64,000 bases of DNA from Symbiodinium natans (Eukaryota; Sar; Dinophyceae; Suessiales; Symbiodiniaceae). Of the stretch, positions 38,159 to 50,100 are shown one piece after another. Where the stretch lies: the NCBI GenBank assembly GCA_905221605.1, contig CAJNDS010002396.1, forward strand, positions 260,501 to 324,500. The letters run 5' to 3'. The notes below the pieces were generated by a model. It had not been told where the DNA came from. It searched no databases and saw nothing but the letters and a program-made list of their open reading frames with translations. The translations under genes were made by a program, and so were the position numbers. How positions within the stretch are numbered: position 1 is the stretch's first letter; each line of letters begins with the position of its first letter.

Positions 38159-41100
38159 GCTGAGGCGAAGCTTAGGGTCCAGGGTTAGGGTTTGAAAAAG
38201 GGACGCGACGTCAACAAATATCGTGGGAGCCATCAGCTGCAAAACCCTGCCTAGGTTTCCACAAAACCTCAAGCCTGAGCATGCCCAACAATGGTTAAGG
38301 CAAGGCCCCTTCGATTCCAAGGATGTTGAGGCCACTCCGGCAGGCGCCTCTAGAGAGACCCCCAAAGAAAGCCCAGAAGCCAGGACGGGCTATTATACCA
38401 TATAACCCCTTAAAGAATGGCCCTTTATTGGGTTGAATTGTGGGGATTAGGGCCATTATACCATATAACCCCTTAAAACAAGGCCCTTTATTGGGTTGAA
38501 GTATGGGGATTGTTGGGCCGAATAGCCCATCCTCGAGGAGACTGCCTCCGCAGCTTCCCTCCGTGCCACCCCAGCGCCGGCGACATCTGTGTCTCGGCAC
38601 GGCCTTCGGCTTGTGTGGCGCTGGGCCTCTGGGTTTCGGAGTGGGACTTTTGAGGGGTTTTCGCATGCCCTTGCGGCTTATTTTTGCACAAGATTCCCCA
38701 GGAGGCTATGGGCCGAAGTTAAAACTCATACGTTCGAAACCCGAAGCCTAGAGGAACCTCTAAACCCTCAAGGAGACTGCACCCAAACAAGTAAGGCAGA
38801 TTTGTGTTTTCAAGGGTTTTAATAATATGGGTTATACTGCTAGGAAGGGTTTATAGGGTAAGCCTTGAAGCCCGTTGGCCGCGAAGCCTCAACTCACGGC
38901 CCGATGTCGTAAGTCGCACGGTTTGAAGTTTCCCCCCCCCCCTCTCTCCCTCGCCCTGCTTCTGCTAAAGTGGAACGGGACTCGATAATTCTTCCGAGTT
39001 AACGGCTTGTGGGCTTCCCGATAAAGTACCCAACCCAAAATAGGGTACCCTTTTTGTGAGATGGTTACTGGGGTGCCAACAAGGCATGTAGGTTACTCTA
39101 GGTAGACTTGGGGTGGTTCAGGAGGGCTTGGAGCAAGCTTTGGCGCTGAGGCACCCGTCCCGACCAGCCTGGGGGCCGCAGGTGCGGATGCGATTTAGGG
39201 TTTAGGGTTTAGGGTTTGGGGTTTCGGGTTTAGGGTTTAGTTAGGGTTTAGGGTTTCCCAGGGTTTCGAGGGTTCAGGGTTGGGGGTTCCCTCATAAGAC
39301 TTCTCAATCCAAGACAAGTAGGGTTCATAAGGGCATAAGCCCCTCCCCCCACACACAGCCGGAATCTTAAGCTTTGGGGGTTTCGGGTTGAAGGTTTGGG
39401 AGCTCTAGACTACCCCGAAGTCCTAAAGTTTAGGTCAAAGGTTTCACCTGGGCTTAGGTTTAAGTTCTTTGGTTTCTGGCCTCCTAGACAGACTCGAAGC
39501 CCGCAAACCCTCACCCCCTCTACTGAACTTATCAACCCCAAAACCCCAAAACTAAACTATCAACCCTCGGCTCCCAATGCCATGCACCTCTTGGGATGTT
39601 CCCCCTTATACTAACAGTCATTACTAGGGATGTGAGTACCCCCCAATTCTAATCCCTATTTAAGGACTGTTACTATAAGGCTATAAGGGGGAACATCCCA
39701 ATGCACCTCCCTAAAGCCCTCAGTAGCTTCGGCTCCCAAGGGGCCGTGGCAGCCCTCGCTGCTGGAGCCGTGGGCGCCTCGATGCGACAGAGCCGAGGCG
39801 CTGGGAGCCAGGTGGTTGAGGGCTTCAGGGCCCTAAACCCTAAACCCTAAACCCTAAACCCTAAACCCTAAACCCTAAACCCTAAACCCTAAACCCTAAA
39901 CCCTAAACCCTAAACCCTAAACCCTAAACCCTAAACCCTAAACCCTAAACCCTAAACCCTACCCTTTCGGGCCCTTAAGGGTTCCTTGGGTTTGGGTGCA
40001 TCGCCTGCTTCAGGATGCTCTTGAAAGCTTTCAGGTTGAGAGTTGAGGAGTTGAGGGTCTTTTTTTTTTTTTTGTTTGTCTTTGGGTTTTCGGGGGTTTA
40101 GGGTTTAGGGTTGAGGGCATTTTTGTTTTCTCAGCCCCCTCTATCAAGCCTGGCCAGCCTTGATCCAACTTAAGTCCCATCTCTACCTCCCAGCTTGGGG
40201 TTGACGGTTTCACGTGGGCATACTCTACTTTTCACAATATACATATACAGATGCATATACATACACACCTATATATATATATGTATACACGATGTATCTT
40301 GTACTGTATAGGGTGCTATGAGGTTAGGACTTTGGGTCGCAGGGAGCCTGGGATGATTTTGAGACAGACGAAGGAGCCCTGAACCCTCGACTTGCTGGGT
40401 CTTGCTCGGCGTTTAGGGGTTTAGGGTCTAGGGTCTCGGGAATTAGGGGGTTGGGACCTTCACAGAACTCCTTTTCATGGGTATCATTGCGGCAGGGCGT
40501 GTAATGGAGACCCCATTAACTCTCGCAAGTCAGCCCCAAAATGTTCCGTGCATGGCAGGTCAGTCGACTGCTCGCCGGGTGGTTGGTGTCTGCACTCCGC
40601 TGACCGACAAGTTCGACCCCCTGAACCTGGGAAGCACGGACTGACACTCCCAACACTTTGAATCTCAGCCCTTTTCCAGAAAGCCCAATACCCCTCAATG
40701 AAGGAATAGTATGCCTTATCTTCGGACCACTATGACCAGGTAAGGTATACCCCTTATTACAGACTGTTGGGCTCTATGGGCTAGCGCTGGGCCCTTGAAT
40801 GCAGTTCCTTCTGTTGCTTACCAAATGTTGTGCAACCAGAAAATAGGGTAAGCATAAACAAGGAACCACAATTGAAAAGCCCAGATTGTTTAAGGGTGTT
40901 GAAAACAAGAGACTATTCAATACACAGCTCTCGGGGGTATTTTGAGCTTAAGTGTCAAACCCTGAGACCTATGCCCGAGTCAAAGAGAGCGTGAGTAGGA
41001 AAGCTTACGGTGCATGCCTTGACGATGGGGCGAAACCCGAAACCCCAAACCCCAAACCCTAACCCCTAAACCCCAAACCCTAAACCCTAAATCCTGATCC

Positions 41101-44100
41101 TTCGCAGGACGCCAAGATGGACCGATACACCCAGGTGGAGATCAAGCACGGCAGGCCGGTGGAAGCCCACAGCCCGTTGCTCTTCAGACCTTTTGGGGTT
41201 TGGGGTTTAGGGTTTAGGGATTTGGGTTTAGGGTTTAGGTTTAGGGTTTAGGGTTTAAGGTTTGGGGATTAATTAGGGTTTAGGGTTTAGGGCTGAGGGT
41301 TTAGGGTTTATGGGATACCCTGCCTTCGAAAGATTCTGGGGTCGATGCCTTGGTAGTTTTTTCAAGGCATATCGGGCATATATATATATATATATGGATT
41401 GCTTCAGCATTCAGGTTTTAAGTATAAGTGACAGGGGTTTTAAGGCTTAGGGTTCAAGGTGTTTTGGGCTTCGTGCGTAGGGCTTCGGGCATTTTGGGTG
41501 TTCTTATTTTTTTCTCCTGTCTGAGCTTTCTGTTGACCCTAAACCCGATAAGCCCCAAGTGGGACCCCTGCAACAGGGTGGCAATGCTTGCCACTGTCGG
41601 ATACATCATGCCGGAGATCTTCCGCTTCCCGGGCTGCGAGGCTCCCCAGGGGGATTTAGTTTGGGGGGTTTAACCTCTCTCTCTCTCTCGCTTGTTTTCT
41701 GGTGTTAAGTGCATGTATAGTGTGGCTGCAGCCCTATACGCCATGAACCTGCATTTTTTCCGGTGCAGGCACTCCTCTGTTCCTTTACTACATACCCTCT
41801 CAACCCAAAAAATCCTGAGCCATACCAAAACCCAAAGCCCTAAATCCCCGGAACCCTAAACCCTAAAGCCCTAAGCCCTAAACCCCCGGAACCCTAAAAC
41901 CCTAGACCCTGAGCCCCTTAAACCCTAAACCCCCTAAACCCTAAAACCCTAACACCCTAAGGCCTAAAACCCTAAACCCTAAACCCTAAACCCTAAACCC
42001 TAAACCCTAAACCCTAAACCCTAAGCGATGTAAGCCCCCTGAAGCCCCCCCAAAGCCCTGTAGGAGTTCAAGCACGGCCTGGGCGCGCTGGAGAGCATCC
42101 CAGCCGAGGGATGGTTTCAGCTCTTCGCGCTGCGCCTGGGCCAGGAAAAGGGCATTGAAGGGTTTAGGGTTCGGGGTTCAGAGTTCCGGGTCTAGGAATT
42201 AGGGTTTAGGGTTTAGGGGTAGGGGTCTGAGTGTTCAACTAAGTGCTGAGTTCTACCAGGGTTTAGGACACCGGTTTGCGTAAGTTTGCGGCCTTGATCA
42301 GGGTTTGGGTGGGGGGTTGGGGGGGGGGTGGGGGTTCAGGTTTTGGCGCTGCAGGCTTCGGCAGTTTAGCTGGTTTACCTTGCGGAGTAGGCTTACCTAT
42401 AGAAACCGTTAATGACCTATAGAAACCGTTAATGATTGAACTCATTCATGAAGGTAGATTTATTTTTTTGGGAAAGTTGCGCGGGCGCAGGGTTCGGTCT
42501 GAAGGTCTCAGGAGACCGACCCTTCAGACGCGTGAGACATGACCCTCAATCCACGAAGCCCTGAGCCCTCAAACCCCTAAACCCGTAAACCTCCACACCT
42601 ACAAGCCCCAAAGTTTCAATCGAACCTGTGGCTCCCCAAACCCCTAAATTCTGAGCATACCTTAGGTTGTAATAGGGGTCCTGATACGAAGCAATGACGA
42701 CCCATTCTTGACTTAAGGGGTTTTGGCCAAAGCCTGAACACGATGAAGCCTAAACCCCAAACCCCGAAAACCCCCACATCAGCATAAACTTAAACCCATG
42801 AGCCCGTCCGGAGGCTTCAACATTCTAAGGGGATTATAACTGATGGCTTAAAGGTTTTAAGGGCTTTAGGGGTGTGATGGGTTTAACGGCCTGAAGGGCT
42901 TAACGGTGTTCAGGGTTTAAGGACTTTGCGGCATTAAGGGTTTATGGAATTCAAAGGGTTTCAGGGTTTTGAAGGGTTCAAGGGCTTGGGGTAGTAAGGT
43001 TTAAGGGCTTAAGGGTGCGGGGGTTAAACGGGGTAGCCTCTTTCTTCCTAAGGCACAAGGTCACCCTAGAAAGCAAGAACCTCAACCCTAAACTCCAGAC
43101 TCCAAGCTCTAAGCCCTTAAAGCCTCAAAAACCCTTTACATCTCTTAGGGTTGGTGCCCACGAGATCCTGGTGAAGCCTCGCGAGGGCGGCATGGGCCCC
43201 TTGGCCTCGGAGGGCACGTGGCACGTAACCCTAAACCCTCAACACGAAACCCTAAACCGTAAACCCGAAACCCTAAGCCCCTAAGCCCCTAAGCCCCTAA
43301 GCCCCTAAGCCCCTAAGCCCCTAAACCCTAAACCGCCCTAAGCCCGATGATGTCGAGAGCATGTTCTTGTCTCTCAACAGACAAGTTCTTTCACCTTTTC
43401 CCAAGCCTTTGATCACATGGCTAGCTTCGGTTGGGGGGGCTATGAGCTTACTCGGAGGATGGCAGCTATAGCCATTAGTTGAAATTAGTTGCAACAAATC
43501 GTATGTGGGGTACTTATAGAACCTTTAGCCATGAACCTTGAAGTCGTCTATTTCTGCCACGAGGCAAAACCCAGGGGCGTAAGCAGGTGCGGAGGATTGC
43601 CCTCGCATCCCAAATGCTAGAAAAACCCTGGCCCTGAGGTCCAGAGCAGTCCCAGATCCTACGCGCCCAAAACCCCAAAGCAAGGCCCTGGACGAGACAT
43701 CAAGAGAGAAAAGAGGGCTTCAATTGAGATGCCACGCATGTTCGTCCTTATCCTGATATCCAGCTCCCTAAGTCCACCCCACCAGACGCACCTGAAGTCA
43801 CTGCTTTCCTGGGTAACCCCCAACTTGGGTTAAAGAGGGTGTAGGGTTTAGGGTTTAGGGTTTAGAGTTTAGGGGGGCCAAGCCAGTTGAGGCCTCTATG
43901 ACTTCGGCCTGGGAACCTGGCTGCTGGATGGAATCGATGATGAGGCGAGCTGGGAGGTTCAGGGTTTTGGTCGACCATCAATCCTCTACACCAAACCCTG
44001 TACTTGTGGTATTTTATGGTTTGCATTTGGGTTCAAGGTCTAGTAAGCGTTCAGCTTCCAGGGTCCAACCCTGCCAAGACTAACGTTTAGACCCTTCTAA

Positions 44101-47100
44101 GGGAAATTGCCGTAACTGGGCCGTAACTGTTGCGTATCTTCCTTTCTTCTAGAAGTCTTGGTAGACTCGAACCCCTGATGTCTCTGTGGCCCTATGTGTT
44201 CGAGGTCACTCAGGTTGAGGCTCTCTTCCTGACTTGTGTATGATAGGCCTTGGGACGTTCCCACTCCACTGAGGATGTAGAACAGCATGCCGGTAGACCA
44301 GAAAGTGCGGACTTAGAAGCGCTCAGCCCGCTGCCGCGTGGGGTCTTCAAGGGAGCCATACTCGGACCCCTGAGTCTTAGAGTTCCTTAATTTCCTGCTA
44401 CTAATAATAATAATAATAATACGAAGAAGAAGAATAATCATAAAGGTAGAGTCCCATGAGGTCTAGACGAACGGGTCTACATGGAGCGCAGCCTTAACGT
44501 TGAAGGCACATTCCTAAACCCATGAACCCTGAACCCTGAACCCTAAACCCTAAACCCTAAACCCCTACCCCCTGCAACAAGGAGCTGGAGCGCAGGCAGA
44601 CCTCTGAGCGCAACAACGGTGGCCCGGCACACACTTCGGAAGGGGGTGGGTTTAGGGTTTAGGGTGTAGGGTTTGGGGTTAAGCATGCCGCTGGACCCTT
44701 CCAAAACCTTGTAGAGCCCATGGCCCGATCCCCCTTGCTTTAAAGTCAAGCCGAAGTCAGTGAGAACCCTATAGAGCCAATTGCTACTCTAACGTCCCTT
44801 AACCACAGGCCCCCTAAACTGTAAACGCTGCTTTACCTAAGGGTCCAATGTACCCATATAGTACATATTTGGGCCTTAAAGCTACTGTATAGGACCCCCT
44901 GTAAGGCCCAAGTATATACTGTGTGGGTACGTGGACCCTTTGGGTCTTCAAGACAGTCCAGCCAGCCCCCTAAACAAGCAACAAGGCACCCTCGGGCCCA
45001 TGCTGCGGGGGGGGGGGGGGGCCTGTGAACCCTCTAGGGTTTAGGGTTTAGGGTTTAGGGTCTCACCCCAACCCCCCCCCCCCCCACACCCGAAGCCCTC
45101 AAAACAGGAAGGTTGGCTATGGTGGCCATCATGGGAATGATGTGGCAGGACCAGGGTTTCGGGGTGCATCTGTCCCGGAGACTTTAGATAAAGGTGCTTG
45201 TGTAAGTAGGCGTGGCGCCGTGAGGCTCATGTTTCGGTGGAAGGGGTGACTGGGGTGTGGGGTGGGGGGTTTGGAGTGTGGGTTCGGTGGGCCTGGTGAG
45301 GTTTGTATTCAGGACGTTGGACTTTGGAATTTATCTCAGGCCGTAATCCCTAAACCTAACCCTAAACCCAATCCCTAAACCCTAAACCCTAAACCCTAAA
45401 CCCTAAACCCCAAACCCCAAACCCCAAACCCTAAACCCTCCCTGATCTCCCCAAGGTCCAGTTTGACCGTGTGGGCGTGGGGCTTTCATTTGGAGGACGG
45501 CACGTTTGGCCAGCCGCCCCTCGCTTACATGAACGTGCTCCTTGGTGGACTTAGAGGTTTGGGGTTTAGGGCTTAGGGCTAGGGTCTAGGGCTTAGGGCT
45601 TAGGGCTTCGGGCTTGGGGCTTTGGGCTTTGGGCTTAGGGCTTAGGGCTTAGGGCTTAGGGCGTAGGGCTTAGGGCTTAGGGCTTAGGGCTTGGAAAACT
45701 GAACTCCATCATAGTTTGGACAAGACATCCTAAACCCCCCTCCAATTCGGTTTCCGAAGCCGCTGAGGAATGGCTTCTGGGGTGAGCCAGTGAACTTCAT
45801 CGTCCAGGACATCACAAGCCTGAATAGACCCTGGACAGCCCCCTCCTAGAAAATAGTAGTCTTGCCGGCTCCCTAAGAAGCCCGAATCCGAAAACCAAAA
45901 CCCCCCAAGCCCCACGCCCTAACCCCCCCTTAAGCCCTGTGGGCCCCAAACCCCTTGCGCAGGACATCGCGAACTGCAAGGGCCAGCCCGGGCTCTGCGC
46001 GCAGAGCACCCGTGGCGAGCGAACCGCACCTTGGCCGAAGGGGGGAAGGGGGGGGGGGGTCAGTTCTATGTATAGAGAACTCTATTGAGCAAATCGACAG
46101 TTGGATAAATGTGTAGTTATATAGCTTGTGCTTTTAAATGTATTCTCGCAGTTGTTTTATGTATTTTGCTATTTGGCTTATGTTTTCTACGCATTTGTGT
46201 ACATCTATTCTTTCTGTTTATTTAGGAGGGCTCGGGCTATGGTACCCTCGTGTAGAACAACTCCCCCGCTGAGCCCTGAATCCGCGTCAACAGGGCGGGC
46301 CAGCGGGTCATCAAGACATGCTGACCCATGTTCCTGAAGTATCACCCTTTCAACCATAATCCTTAAACCCTAAGCCCCAAACCCTAAACCCTAAACCCTA
46401 CTCAATAGTTGAAGACATGCACCGAAAGCCCTTCTCGGTGAACTCGGAGACCTCCCCCCCCCCCCCCCCCCCCGCGGCACATGAGAATGGCGGGCTTAAG
46501 CACTCCCACCCCCCCCCCACCACCCCCTCTGAGGCGATGCGGGCCATGCAGAAGCTTGCAGAGGGTCGCTGGTCGCATCGGAGATTGGATGTGTTGCCTT
46601 GCTGTTGGAGGTTCGTGGGTAGGTTCAACAGGGGGGCTTTGTGTCGGGCAACAGGAATTCTGAGACCAATGTGACAGCTTCCCAAGAACCTTCAAGAAGG
46701 TTTTCGGTTTTGGGGTGTGCAGGGCTTCGATGCCTGAATCTCCTATCAACCGAGTCGACTTCAACTCCAGTTTCATCGTTTAGGGTTTAGGGTTTAGGGT
46801 TTAGGGTTTAGGGTTTAGGGTTTAGGGTTTAGGGTTTAGGGTTTAGGCAGGGACTTTGTGTGGGCCCAGCTTCTGAGGTGACTACGTCGAGCTTGAGACC
46901 TACCCCGAGGCGGGGGCGGGGTGAAGCTCTCGACACCCTATAGAGCCCGCCTCAAGCCTTGCCGCGCGAAGGGTTTTGAGATACTTGGTAGCTACTTGGA
47001 GGTTCATGGGTATTTATAAGTAGCGTGACAATTATGGCAGCTATACTTATAACCCTATTTAGGGTGCTTATAACCTTACTTACAATTACCCATGAACCTC

Positions 47101-50100
47101 CAAGTGCAGTCCGAACTGGTTCTGACATGTCTCAGCTTATTCCGTGCCAGCTACGGCTGAAACCTTCAAGCGAAGGTCAGGAACCTAAGGGCAGGGGGCC
47201 TTCATCTAGCTCCCTTCTACAATCGGATCCCGTACTGAAAGGAGCCCACAAATGCCAAAAGGCAGAGTTTTGGGGTTTTGGGCTGTCCGGGCCTCAAGGC
47301 TTCCGAGGGCTTACAGCTTGGGGATGTTAGAGGTTTTGAAAGAAAGGGCTGGGGTTTGGGGGTTAGTTCGGGGCTTAAGGCTTTTGAGCTTGGATGGTCT
47401 GTCGGGCTTGTGATAAGATAGTGGGATAGTATGTGTATACATGCGCATGCTTGCATGTGACGTTTGTTTCATACAACTAGATGTAGCACCTCCACGGGAA
47501 GACGCGACCCGGACCCTACCTAAAGCTGCGTTGGAATACACCGACGCTGCCAAGTATCTCAAGTCACTCGACGAACTCGGGGGTGCGACAACACACCAAG
47601 TGGACCAAGCGCTGTGAGCAGACTGAATAAGGCTTATCGCGGGTCTTGCGTACTCTTACGGGCTTCGACCACTTCCCTAGAGCTCCGGGGTGCGGAGTTT
47701 TCTGCCTAAGGGTTCCACAACAAACAAACACTATCCACAGAGGGCTCCCGGGTGTAGAAACACTCGGATCCCTCAGGAGATGGAGATGTCCCCATCCGTT
47801 CCCTTCCTGCGCTACCCGCAGGCAAGGCCCGAACTAGCAGTCGGAGATATGGTCTGCACAATTTAGGGCAATTTACTTAGTAGAGTGGGTAACCTTGAAC
47901 CTTTTGGGGGTATTTATTCCCCATATATTCCCAAAAGTTAACCTTTAATTCCCCTAGGATACTGGACAACTACGTTTAGGGCCTCATTTGTCACATTCCC
48001 ATCGGTTTGGTGTGATTCATGTATTCCATTTTGGCATTTTGGGAGTACGGTTGCCATGGTGCGGGGCTTGCCCCCGCCCCCCCTCCCAACAAAAAAATAG
48101 AATTGCGCATCGGGGTTGGAGCCAAGTGGTACCCTGTTGTCCGGATTGATATCTGTGCTTCTTCCAAAATGGCAGAAGGGTAAGATTGTTATAGCGTGCT
48201 TGCGGACCTTCGTAGGATATTAGGGTCTTGTGAATGGTGGGGGGCGGTCAGCGATAACAGTGTTGGGCTTTAGAGTCTCATGGTTTCGGGATTAGGGTTT
48301 AGGGCTTAGGGGACAGATTTCCCTTCCTGTGGAAGGAATCCTGGTAAACTAACCCCAAATACCCCAAACCCTGACTACCCCTAATTGGCTTCAAGGCCAC
48401 AGTGCCATCTGGTTGCCGTAGTCTTGATGACTGCCGCCCATTTCCGCACCCTAGCCAGCCCCAAAGCCTTAGAAGCCAGGGAGCAAAGACGCCCTTCAAA
48501 CCCTACAGCCCTACAGCCCCTTGCCCCGAACCCTGAGCTCCCAAGCCCGCTCCCCATCCTGTGGACGCGCAGGTCCTCAAGGGCTGGGTTGGCGAGGAGA
48601 AGGGCTTCGACCCGCTGGGCGTCACGGATGCGCTGCCGGTGTACTGGGTCCGCGAGGCGCCAGAAAGCCAGAAGGGAGGAGGGATGGGGGGTGGTGCGGG
48701 GTGGTGGGGGGTGGTGGGGGGTGGAGGGGGGTGGAGGGGGGTGGGGGGGGGTGAGGGGGGTTATAGGGCTTGGGGTGTAGCATTTATCTCTTGAGGATGT
48801 ACTTTGGCCGAAGATTTGGGAACGTGACAAGCTTACGCCAAACCCAAATTCACACCATATGATTGAGTGCTTGGCCAATACGGCTGCTGGCCCTCAGGGC
48901 GATCGGACTTAGCTTGGATTCAGGGGCGAAGGGCTCCAAGGCCTCAACGCAAAGCGTTTCAGGACAGCCCCAAAGGCTTTGAGCTTTTTCCAACATGGTT
49001 CTGCATGACATGGAGACTAAGACAGCACCCTCGCAGAGAGAGTTGATGCATGCATGAAGTTCAGTTCTGAAGCATCAGCTCGCTCGTCTTTTGTGCAAAA
49101 GCTTCAGACGAAATGATAATCGGAAGCAACTCTTCTGCACTAGCACATCTCGCCTGAGACAGAGTTGTATTAAAGTTTGGGGGGATACAATTCGGCATGC
49201 AATCAGGTGACCTAAATCCTGAAACTCAAAGACATGGTAACGGCTGCAATTGCTCCCGTTGATTTGCATCTGGATGTCAAGGTTGTTTTAAAGCGATGTA
49301 GCCAAGAGTCGAGTTTTTTACGCAATTCTACATGTTGAGGTGTGCTTTTTGGGGAGCGTAAAACGTGTGCGGGGTCTCAAAATTTAAAATATGGCCTCTG
49401 AGTAGCGGTTTTCCAGGTTTTCACCACATCTCACCGGGGCCGGCAACCCAAAACGTTACTTCAGGAGTACTTCAGGGTTGGTTTGTTGATGATTTCATTG
49501 AACCTCCTAAACCTTGAAGCTCAAACCTCAAGACCCGAAACCGTTAACCTCCTAAACCCCTCAACTCTCAACTCCCCGGCATACATATGTATATATGTAT
49601 ATAATATTGTGTTAATACAGTATGATGCATTAGTAACACGGACGTTATCATCGTGCGGGCATGGATGCTTCGGCCACTCGCACGCACTGGTACCACGGAC
49701 GTTATCATCGTGCGGGCAGGGATGCTCTGGCCACTCGCACACACTGGTTCCACTAGAAAAGCGTTTTAGCAGGAGTGACTCGTGGCGCTTTCACCAAAAA
49801 CATCCTGGCGCCGTCGATCAGAGCCTGAGGGCAGGGCTCTCCTGCCGAAACGCTACGTGTTTACGGGTCAGCTCCCAATTTTGCAAACCTTCTGGCCAGC
49901 ATGGGTTCGAGATCCTAACTCAACAACTTGCGGCCCCCAAGCCCCAACCACAGCGTGAAATGGGGGCTTGTTCTAATTCTTGGGTCCGTTTCGGTACCCT
50001 AAATGAGACGAAGTATGCATGCCACGCAAAAGACCCAACAACAAGCTGACATATTTTTCCCAGCCCCAAAAAACCGCAAAAGCCACAAAACCTTGAACAC

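Larger units (their letters stand above)
46020..47770. other. long LHC intron between linker and domain 2
   Basis: Contains a C run (46453), the TTTAGGG array and the family I hairpin. The frame 47494-47617 (...[20 protein letters not shown]...) is protein-like on + and ends in TGA, but it is not needed to keep the LHC frame and has no match I recognise. Confidence 0.5.

Noticed and set aside
38080..38160. ATG at 38080 as the LHC start
   Set aside because: Its frame ([11 protein letters not shown]...) is not the frame with the F-V-A-P motif and meets no downstream LHC exon in phase.
47494..47617. Frame [20 protein letters not shown] as an LHC linker exon
   Set aside because: It ends in TGA and would break the frame that exons 45963 and 47777 share.
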